DNA of 64,000 nucleotides, taken from positions 1 to 64,000 of the forward strand of contig CAYYPW010000015.1 of assembly GCA_964473645.1 (NCBI GenBank), read 5' to 3'. The DNA comes from HdN1 sp964473645. GTDB lineage: Bacteria > Pseudomonadota > Gammaproteobacteria > Pseudomonadales > Ketobacteraceae. Of the stretch, positions 43,973 through 50,801 are shown in pieces; within the stretch, counting starts at the first letter, position 1, and every line of letters begins with the position of its first letter. The notes beneath the pieces are model-generated. The model was not told where the DNA came from, ran no database searches, and was given only the letters and a program-made list of their open reading frames with translations. The position numbers and the translations under genes were made by a program.

Positions 43973-44617
43973 ATGCACCCAGTTACCCCACCCGAAAATA
44001 AACTGGTTCTCGATATTATCCGGCATGGCGAACCGGAAGGTGGCGTAATGTATCGTGGCAGCAAAGATGACCCGCTGTCGGAGACCGGTTGGCAACAAGT
44101 GCGTAGCGCCATTGAACAAGCGCAGCGCGATGGCCAGGGCTGGGACAAAATTATCAGCTCGCCCATGCTGCGCTGCCGTGCTTTCGCGGAATGGCTGGGC
44201 AGCACGCAGCACCTGGAAGTTGAAATACTGGAAGATCTGCGTGAAATGCATTTCGGCGATCTGGAGGGGTTGAAGCCTGAGCAGGCGTGGGCCGCTCACC
44301 CGGAGTTATTGAAAAGCATCTGGCGCGACCCCGAGAATAACGCGCCCCCTAACGGGGAGAATTTTCGTGAATTTGTCGATCGCATTGCGCGCGCGTTGTT
44401 TAAGGTGATACACGAACACAATAATCAACGATTGTTGATTGTGGCGCACGGCGGCGTTATTCGTGCGTCGCTGCGGCAATTTCTGCATATGAATGGCACG
44501 GATACCTTCAGAATCGATATCCCCTACGCCAATATGACCCGCTTTCGCGTGTTCAAACACCCGGAAAAATCGCCTGATATCGCGCTCGGGTTTATCAACG
44601 GGTATCGAGGCGCGTGA
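43973..44617 (+). CDS. cobC: Alpha-ribazole phosphatase-like histidine phosphatase
   Basis: 214 residues. LDIIRHGEPEGG is the catalytic RHG motif. SSPMLRCRAFAEWL and the second His in LIVAHGGVIRASL complete the phosphoglycerate-mutase-like site. The position between cobT and cobS points to removal of the phosphate from alpha-ribazole phosphate or adenosylcobalamin phosphate. It ends within the GTG start of cobS. Confidence 0.9.
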   Translation: MHPVTPPENKLVLDIIRHGEPEGGVMYRGSKDDPLSETGWQQVRSAIEQAQRDGQGWDKIISSPMLRCRAFAEWLGSTQHLEVEILEDLREMHFGDLEGLKPEQAWAAHPELLKSIWRDPENNAPPNGENFREFVDRIARALFKVIHEHNNQRLLIVAHGGVIRASLRQFLHMNGTDTFRIDIPYANMTRFRVFKHPEKSPDIALGFINGYRGA

Positions 44618-45366
44618 TAACAGGGTTTTGGGTGGCGATGGGGTTTCTGACCCGTTTGCCGATTCCGCCGACACCTTATAACGACGAAACTGTGAAGGCA
44701 TCGTTGCGCTGGTATCCGCTGGTGGGTTTGATCCTCGGCGGGTTGGTGGCATTGAGCGGCTGGGCGTTGTCGCAGGTGTTTTCTGCATCGCCCCTGTTGG
44801 TAGGCGTTTTGAGTGTAGCGGTCTGGGTCGGGCTGACCGGCGCGCTCCATCTCGACGGCCTCGCCGATACGCTGGATGCGTGGGTGGGTGGGCTGGGCGA
44901 TAGGGAGCGCACCCTCGCCATTATGAAAGACCCACATGTTGGTTCGACCGCAGTTGTGTGGCTGAGCTTGATTTTAATCGCCAAGGTCGCCGCCGTTACG
45001 GCGTTGGTGGGTAGTCACGCCGGGTTGGCTGGCATTGCGCTTGGCTGTGCCGCTGCGCGCTTAACCCCCCTATGGTTATTTCATACAACGCCCTATGTAC
45101 GCGCACAGGGGTTGGGCAGCGCCATGCAAAATGCGCTGGGCTCATCGACGCTTGCAGCACTCACCCTAAGCGTTATAGGATTTTGCGTGATAGTGTTGTC
45201 ATGGTCAACCACGCTCTGCTTGATGGGTGCAATTGCCCTTCTGTTTACGGCATCTCGCTATTGGATGTTGCGGCGACTGGGGGGCTCCACCGGTGATACG
45301 GCAGGCGCCCTGATCGAACTGACTGAACTTGGTTTTATTCTAACGCTGGTGGCGATATTCCCATGA
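44614..45366 (+). CDS. cobS: Adenosylcobinamide-GDP ribazoletransferase
   Basis: 250 residues with several TM segments. GFWVAMGFLTRLPIPP at the N-terminus, RWYPLVGLILGG, HLDGLADTLDAW, MKDPHVGSTAVVWL and GDTAGALIELTEL are standard CobS motifs; the Asp-rich HLDGLADTLD binds metal. It joins AdoCbi-GDP with alpha-ribazole in the inner membrane. The start is GTG, overlapping the cobC stop by 4 bases (GTGA), and the end overlaps cbiZ by 4 bases. Confidence 0.95.
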   Translation: MITGFWVAMGFLTRLPIPPTPYNDETVKASLRWYPLVGLILGGLVALSGWALSQVFSASPLLVGVLSVAVWVGLTGALHLDGLADTLDAWVGGLGDRERTLAIMKDPHVGSTAVVWLSLILIAKVAAVTALVGSHAGLAGIALGCAAARLTPLWLFHTTPYVRAQGLGSAMQNALGSSTLAALTLSVIGFCVIVLSWSTTLCLMGAIALLFTASRYWMLRRLGGSTGDTAGALIELTELGFILTLVAIFP

Positions 45367-46283
45367 ACGACGCCAGTTTTTTCAAGCCCCCTTTATTTGA
45401 CAACGCTGCCAATATGAGTGTTGAGTTGACAAGTGCTAGCGCAACAAACGCAACTACTAATGCGGATGTAACTGACTCAGATGTATCTAGTCCAAATGAA
45501 ACTGACTCAAGCGTAGCTAACTCAAGTGTAGCTAACACAGAGGCAACGGCAGTTGTAGATCAGACTGTTGCACAAACCGCTTTGCTCAATGTGCACCTGA
45601 ACGATTTGCTTGATGTGCAAGTCACCCCCCACCATTGCTGTGTTCGCTTTACCCGCCCCCTTGATGTTTTAAGCAGCGCCATTCTCAACGGCGGTAAAAC
45701 TCGTGCCTTGGGTTGGCTAAACTTGCGGGTGACGGGGGATTCCCCCGTAGCGGTGGCGTTACCCTCCCCTGCACAAACGCTTTTTGCCTATGCCGACACC
45801 TTAAACCTGCATTCCTCAGTAGTAGGGATGATGACAGCGGCATCGATGAAATCATGTCGCATGCGTTATGTAAAACGCGACGACGTATTTGTCTGTTGTA
45901 TCGCGACCACAGGTATCGCCAACGCACGACGTGCAGGGGACCCTGCCGACAGCGAGGGTTGGCAATCATGTCAACGGCAATTGGGCACCATTAATATTGC
46001 ACTCTTTACCAATGCTCATCTTTCGGATGCAGCGAAAGTGGAAGCCTTGCAATTGATGGCCGAAGCCAAAACGGCCGCTTGTCATGATGGCGATGTGATC
46101 AGCCCTGTTTCGGGGCTTGTGGCCACCGGCACGGGCACGGATGCCTCTGCAGTTTTCAGCGATCCTGAAGGCTTGCCGATCGATTATTGCGGTAAGCATG
46201 TAGTGATGGGTGAGATCATCGGCAGTCTGGTTTACGATGTTGTGCAGGAAGGCATCGAAGCCTGCCAATCTGTGGCGTCATGA
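45363..46283 (+). CDS. cbiZ: Adenosylcobinamide amidohydrolase CbiZ with extra N-terminus
   Basis: 306 residues. From about residue 75 the chain matches CbiZ: RPLDVLSSAILNGG, VVGMMTAASMKSC, TTGIANARRAGDP, GTINIALFTNAHLSDAAKVEALQLMAEAK split by a few residues, ATGTGTDA and YCGKHVVMGEIIGSLVY. CbiZ cleaves adenosylcobinamide (and pseudo-B12 in some species) to cobyric acid, which CbiB can then reuse. The first 70 residues are a low-complexity Ala/Ser/Thr/Asn/Asp stretch with repeats such as SSVANSSVAN, visible as repeated DNA between about 45470 and 45540. That extension is unusual. Starts and ends overlap neighbours by 4 bases. Confidence 0.9.
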   Translation: MNDASFFKPPLFDNAANMSVELTSASATNATTNADVTDSDVSSPNETDSSVANSSVANTEATAVVDQTVAQTALLNVHLNDLLDVQVTPHHCCVRFTRPLDVLSSAILNGGKTRALGWLNLRVTGDSPVAVALPSPAQTLFAYADTLNLHSSVVGMMTAASMKSCRMRYVKRDDVFVCCIATTGIANARRAGDPADSEGWQSCQRQLGTINIALFTNAHLSDAAKVEALQLMAEAKTAACHDGDVISPVSGLVATGTGTDASAVFSDPEGLPIDYCGKHVVMGEIIGSLVYDVVQEGIEACQSVAS

Positions 46284-47311
46284 CAGAGTCGGCGGCGGTC
46301 GGTGCGTCTGGCTTCTTAGGTGAATCGGTCTTTCTGAGTGCGCAGGCATTTCTGAGCGGTAGTTTTACCGCGCTGTTGTTAGCGGTGCTGCTTGATTATG
46401 CGTTCGGGGAGGTAAAGCGCTTTCACCCGTTGATAGGCTTTGGCAAGCTGGCACAACGTTTCGAAGCCCGGCTGAACAACGGCGGTCCTGCGTGGCGATT
46501 TAGCAAAGGCCTGCTGGCTTGGTGCAGCTTACTCGGGCCATTGACCTACTTGCTGATTGAACTTAGACCCAGCGGGTCGCTACAAATTATCTACGACGCG
46601 ATCATGGTTTATTTCTGCCTGGGCTTTCGTAGTCTGCGCGAACACACCACACCAATTGCCGAGGCTTTGCAAAATCTCGAAAGCAGCGCTGATGAAAAGG
46701 CAGAAGCGCTGCTACAAGTTGCACGCTTGCGCACCTCTTATATTGTCAGCCGCGACACCGAATCCCTCGATGCTACCCAGTGCGCCCGCGCCGCCATTGA
46801 ATCATTGTTGGAGAACGGCAACGACGCCCTGTTTGCCACGCTGTTTTGGTATGCCTTGTTTGGCCCCGCAGGTGCAGTGTTACACCGTCTTGCCAATACG
46901 CTCGACGCGATGTGGGGCTATCGCACAGCACGCTACGAATGGTTCGGCAAGGTGGCTGCTCGTGCTGATGACGTTTTGGCTTGGGCACCCGCCCGTCTCA
47001 CGGCGGTCAGCTATTGCCTGTGTGGTAATGTTATCCGCGCGATTCGCTGTTGGCGTTTACAGGCGAAAACGCTCAGCAGCCCCAATGGCGGCCCTTGCAT
47101 GACGGCTGGGGCAGGTAGCCTGGGCGTTATTCTGGGCGGGCCATGTTGCTATCATGGTCAATGGGTAGCAAAACCCTTTTTCGGTGAGGGGCTAGCGCCC
47201 GGCGCACACGATATTGGACGTGCCCAACAACTTCTGACGCGAGCGCTTTGTGTTTGGCTGTTGACGATTGGCCTCTTCTATTGGCTCGTCGGTGTGGGAG
47301 CGGGCGTATGA
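46280..47311 (+). CDS. cbiB: Adenosylcobinamide-phosphate synthase
   Basis: 343 residues, membrane protein. LLDYAFGEVKRFHPLIGFGKLAQRFE, LRTSYIVSRDTESLDATQCARAAIESLLENGND (two parts of one conserved block), FWYALFGPAGAVLHRLANTLDAMWGY and APARLTAVSY are CbiB/CobD-type motifs. It condenses adenosylcobyric acid with aminopropanol phosphate. The start overlaps cbiZ and the end overlaps the decarboxylase gene by 4 bases each, so these three steps of the salvage route are translationally linked. Confidence 0.95.
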   Translation: MTESAAVGASGFLGESVFLSAQAFLSGSFTALLLAVLLDYAFGEVKRFHPLIGFGKLAQRFEARLNNGGPAWRFSKGLLAWCSLLGPLTYLLIELRPSGSLQIIYDAIMVYFCLGFRSLREHTTPIAEALQNLESSADEKAEALLQVARLRTSYIVSRDTESLDATQCARAAIESLLENGNDALFATLFWYALFGPAGAVLHRLANTLDAMWGYRTARYEWFGKVAARADDVLAWAPARLTAVSYCLCGNVIRAIRCWRLQAKTLSSPNGGPCMTAGAGSLGVILGGPCCYHGQWVAKPFFGEGLAPGAHDIGRAQQLLTRALCVWLLTIGLFYWLVGVGAGV

Positions 47312-48318
47312 AACTGCATCATGGCGGGCGCCTGCACGCAGCGGCCGAACAATTCGGCATTGCGTTGAACGACTGGTTGGATTTATCGACGGCTATAAAT
47401 CCGCAAGCGTGGCCGGTACCAGCCATTCCCGATGAGGTGTGGCGCCGGTTACCCGAAGATGAAGACGGTTTGTTGAAAGCAGCGATGCAATATTATGGTG
47501 CTCATCCGCTGCTTGCCGTGCCAGGCACACAAGCCGTTATTGAAATTTTGCCCAGGCTTTTCTCACAACGGCGTGTTTGGGTGCCCCAGCTGGGTTACCA
47601 GGAACACGCTTACTGCTGGCAAAAGCACGGACATACATTGATTCGCTATACCGACTTGCCTGACGCCAGTGTTTTGTTACCTAACGACATTGTGGTAGTC
47701 ATAAACCCCAACAATCCAACCGCAGAATTGCATGCTCCCACTACGTTAAGAGATCTCACGACGGCACTCGCTACGTTGCAAGGCATGTTGGTGGTGGATG
47801 AAGCATTCATGGATTGCACCCCACAACACAGCCTCTTGAACGAATTGCTGCCAGCAGGACTGGTGGTGCTGAGATCCTTTGGCAAATTTTTCGGATTGGC
47901 AGGGGTTCGCTTGGGATTCTGCTTTGCAGAACCAACGCTATTGGAAAAAATCGATGAGGCGCTAGGCCCCTGGGCGGTGAATCACCCAGCGCGTTGGATT
48001 GCTGAACGAGCCCTGTGCGATGTGCCCTGGCAGCAAACCGCACGCCAGAGATTGGCCACGGCGAGCAATAACTTACAACAAGCGTTGCGACATTTCATGT
48101 CACATCACCGCCTCGATTACGCCAAAGTAAAAGCGACAGATTTGTTTGTAACGCTTTCACTTGGGCACAAAATCGCTGAGTCACTCTATACACATTTGGC
48201 GAGCCAAGGGCTGCTCATACGTTGGTATGCAGATGAAGGTTTGGTGAGAATAGGTGTCGATGCAGCATACACTCACCAACAACGGCTACTGAAATCTTTT
48301 GCTACTTGGTTGCCATAA
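47308..48318 (+). CDS. cobD: Threonine-phosphate decarboxylase
   Basis: 336 residues from the ATG at 47308, overlapping the cbiB stop. HGGRLHAAAEQFGIALNDWLDLSTAINPQAWP is the usual start of this class, and the PLP-binding Lys lies in LRSFGKFFGLAGVRLGF. VVINPNNPTAE and VVDEAFMDC are also fold-type I aminotransferase motifs. It makes (R)-1-amino-2-propanol phosphate for CbiB (CobC in Pseudomonas naming). It is the last gene of the operon; no terminator is visible. Confidence 0.93.
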   Translation: MKLHHGGRLHAAAEQFGIALNDWLDLSTAINPQAWPVPAIPDEVWRRLPEDEDGLLKAAMQYYGAHPLLAVPGTQAVIEILPRLFSQRRVWVPQLGYQEHAYCWQKHGHTLIRYTDLPDASVLLPNDIVVVINPNNPTAELHAPTTLRDLTTALATLQGMLVVDEAFMDCTPQHSLLNELLPAGLVVLRSFGKFFGLAGVRLGFCFAEPTLLEKIDEALGPWAVNHPARWIAERALCDVPWQQTARQRLATASNNLQQALRHFMSHHRLDYAKVKATDLFVTLSLGHKIAESLYTHLASQGLLIRWYADEGLVRIGVDAAYTHQQRLLKSFATWLP

Positions 48319-48785
48319 TGTTATCCGATGCATTCACTTACCTACTGCAGGCTTCTCCAAACGTCTGCTTGCAGAACGCTATCGAGCGGTTTTTTATAAC
48401 ATTCATTTCAAGCTGATCAACTCTTTAAGCTTATACGGTATGCGATAGGAGGTAAGCAGTGAGAGACAAAGGATTAAGAAGTAGGCGTTTTCGGGTTAAA
48501 AGGCATAGATGTAAGAGATTTAGCGTATTTTTAGATCTTCATCGTCTAAAAACAGCGAACATGGCGCCCACAAAATCTTAATTAAAAAACGTTTCCTACC
48601 GATTCAGATAGTAAGCCCGGTTGTGCTTTGACTTTTAAATGCAGGCCGTAAAAAGCCTGCTACCAAGTTGGCAAAGAGATTGCTTAACTTGTTATGAGTT
48701 GATTTTTTGTCAAAAGGACAACATATCAAGGGTAGAAACGTTTTTTCGACGTTTCGCACCGAGTAGTTAACGGAGCAATAGTTGT
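48319..48785. other. Intergenic region with inverted repeats
   Basis: 467 AT-rich bases without a convincing gene. AAAAAACGTTTC (48585-48596) and GAAACGTTTTTT (48735-48746) are perfect 12-bp inverted repeats; CTAC and GTAG extend the pairing with one bulge. Between them GCAGGC (48641-48646) and GCCTGC (48655-48660) form a hairpin. No terminator is seen for the cobalamin operon. Confidence 0.5.
48585..48746. repeat. 162-bp element bounded by 12-bp inverted repeats
   Basis: The boundary repeats are perfect over 12 bases, and an internal hairpin lies near the middle. No clear target duplication flanks it. It could be a MITE remnant, or simply a folded leader of the gene that starts at 48786. 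It is single-copy in this window. Confidence 0.4.
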
Positions 48786-49304
48786 ATGGGCATTTGCAGT
48801 CCCAGTCTGAAGCAGTATGTGATTGAACCGGTGTTGCATAAACTTGATGAACACCGGCCAGTGGCGGCAACCTTGTTGCAAGTCACCAGCGCCTTTGAAA
48901 GCGACACTGGCAGCATACTGAAAACTTCAAAGAATTTAGGCATTTACGGTATCGATAAATGTCTGCACCGCGAGATCTGGGATACCTGGTTAGTGAATGA
49001 TCCCGAACTCGCCAGCCGAGTACGCGGTATCGCCTCGCAGCATGGTTTTCTGACCGCGCCCCACCAGGAACTGATCACAAATCTGGCTTACGCCACCGCC
49101 ATTGCCTGGTGCTGCTATCGCATGCATAACGTGCAGTTGCCCGACACGACTGATCCGATGGCCTTGGCCGATTGCTGGCAACGTTATTTTCGTACCGACG
49201 CAAACAGCCATGCGATGACAAATTTTGTCAGCACCTGCAAAAATTTACTGGAACAACCACAAGCGTGTGAAGAAAACATTCCACGCCCGGCCCGTGCCGC
49301 CTAA
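48786..49304 (+). CDS. Unrecognised protein, possibly lysozyme-like
   Basis: 172 residues; GGAG lies 10 bases before the ATG. No signal peptide is evident. The stretch TSAFESDTGS, then LGIYGIDKCLHREIWDTWL, then ASRVRGIASQHGF and LAYATAIAWCCYRM has the spacing of a small helical lysozyme or transglycosylase fold (a Glu followed by a GxYGI loop and helices), but this is only a visual resemblance. I do not recognise a named family. It converges on aceF and is alone in its direction. Confidence 0.72.
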   Translation: MGICSPSLKQYVIEPVLHKLDEHRPVAATLLQVTSAFESDTGSILKTSKNLGIYGIDKCLHREIWDTWLVNDPELASRVRGIASQHGFLTAPHQELITNLAYATAIAWCCYRMHNVQLPDTTDPMALADCWQRYFRTDANSHAMTNFVSTCKNLLEQPQACEENIPRPARAA

Positions 49305-49346
49305 AAATGGCTTAATAACAAGGGTCTAACGCATTCTGCAGCGACA

Positions 49347-49378
49347 TTTGCCGGCAAGCGCCCCCACCTGCCGGCAAA
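49347..49378. terminator. Hairpin between convergent genes, possible terminator
   Basis: TTTGCCGGCA (49347-49356) pairs perfectly with TGCCGGCAAA (49369-49378) around a 12-base loop. It lies 6 bases beyond the aceF stop. The T-tract is short on both strands, so efficient intrinsic termination is doubtful. Confidence 0.45.
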
Positions 49379-49383
49379 AACCT

Positions 49384-50754
49384 CTAGAGCAGCAACCGCC
49401 GAATATCCCCCAACGATTGCGACAAGTGTGTAATAAACCGCGCCGCTTCGGCACCGTCAATCACCCGATGATCATACGACAACGACAGCGGCAGCATCAG
49501 GCGCGGCACAAATGCCTTGCCATCCCACTGCGGCTTTGTCAGCATTTTTGACACTCCCAGGATCGACACTTCAGGCCAATTAACGATCGGCGTGAAGGCT
49601 GTACCCCCTATGCCGCCTAGTGATGAGATAGAAAAGCATCCCCCTTGCATGTCCGCCGGCATCAATTTTTTGTCGCGGGCTTTTACACTCAACGTCTGCA
49701 TCTCTTGCGCGATCTCCAGGATCGATTTTTTATCAGCATCACGAATAACGGGCACCACCAGACCGTTGGGCGTATCGACGGCAATGCCAATGTGATAATA
49801 CTTTTTCATCACCAAAGCATTGCCGTCACGCGTCATGGAGCTGTTGAAGCGTGGAAACTGCTGCAGTGATTTGACCGCCGCCTTTACCAAAAACGCCAAT
49901 ATCGTCAAACGGATACCCTGGTCTTTGAGACCCGCCGCTTCAGCTTTGCGAAAGGCTTCAAGCTCGGTGATATCTGCCTCATCAAACTGCGTGACATGCG
50001 GAATATGCACCCAGGCACGATGCAGGTTGGCCGCGCTGACCCGGTTGATGCGAGATAATTCTTGACGCTCAACCGGCCCCCAACTGCTGAAATCAATGTC
50101 AGGCAATGCTGGCAATCCGCTGCCCCCAATGGCCGACGCGCTACCGGAGGATTGCGCTGGTTCGGTCAGACGCATTTTGACCCAGGCATGCACATCCTCT
50201 TTAACAATGCGCTCGCGCGGGCCGGTACCCTTGACCTGCCCCAGATCGACACCCAACTCCCGCGCCAGACGACGCACGGCGGGGCCGGCATGCACTTCTT
50301 TTGAGGTCGTAGAAGTAGACGGATTAGTGGCATCTGGTGTGACAGTGGCCGATGCGTTCACCGCTGGGGGCAACACCGCAGGCGTGGTCGTTTGCACAGG
50401 TGCGGGCGACGCTGGCGCTTTTTCAGCCGTTGCCGGTGCAGCGGGAGCGCTTTCTGCTGGCGATGCTGCGGGTTCTGCTTTTGTTGCAGGAGCGGCTTCA
50501 CCTGCCGACGCGCTCATCGTCGTACTCATGGTAAGAATCAGATCACCGGTTTTCACCGAATCTCCGACTTTAACTTTCAGCTCCCCCACTACCCCGCCTT
50601 CCGGCGCCGGAATTTCCATGGTGGCTTTATCAGATTCGAGCACGATCAGGGTGTCATCTTTATTGAAACTATCCCCGGGTTTGACGTGAATCTCGATGAT
50701 ATCTACCGCATCTTTGGTGCCGATATCAGGCACTGTAACGTCTTTGCTACTCAC
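49384..50754 (-). CDS. aceF: Pyruvate dehydrogenase E2, dihydrolipoyl acetyltransferase
   Basis: 456 residues. There is one lipoyl domain with Lys43 in ESDKATMEIP, an Ala/Pro-rich linker (about 78-145), an E3/E1-binding domain (AGPAVRRLARELGVDLGQVKG) and a catalytic domain ending with LSYDHRVIDGAEAARF, whose His is catalytic. Many gammaproteobacteria have two or three lipoyl domains; this one has one. The start is GTG, supported by GGAG 7 bases upstream and the typical first residues. It follows aceE by 47 bases; lpd is not adjacent. Confidence 0.95.
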   Translation of the reverse strand: MSSKDVTVPDIGTKDAVDIIEIHVKPGDSFNKDDTLIVLESDKATMEIPAPEGGVVGELKVKVGDSVKTGDLILTMSTTMSASAGEAAPATKAEPAASPAESAPAAPATAEKAPASPAPVQTTTPAVLPPAVNASATVTPDATNPSTSTTSKEVHAGPAVRRLARELGVDLGQVKGTGPRERIVKEDVHAWVKMRLTEPAQSSGSASAIGGSGLPALPDIDFSSWGPVERQELSRINRVSAANLHRAWVHIPHVTQFDEADITELEAFRKAEAAGLKDQGIRLTILAFLVKAAVKSLQQFPRFNSSMTRDGNALVMKKYYHIGIAVDTPNGLVVPVIRDADKKSILEIAQEMQTLSVKARDKKLMPADMQGGCFSISSLGGIGGTAFTPIVNWPEVSILGVSKMLTKPQWDGKAFVPRLMLPLSLSYDHRVIDGAEAARFITHLSQSLGDIRRLLL

Positions 50755-50801
50755 AGGCGTTCTCCACTAAAGCATCCATTAACGTGGCATCTACAGGGCG
50801 A

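Noticed and set aside
45470..45540. CRISPR-like or tandem repeat array
   Set aside because: Only two or three short degenerate units, in frame within cbiZ; it is a coding low-complexity repeat.
48641..48660. Terminator for the cobalamin operon
   Set aside because: The GCAGGC/GCCTGC hairpin has no following T-tract and lies more than 300 bases after the cobD stop.
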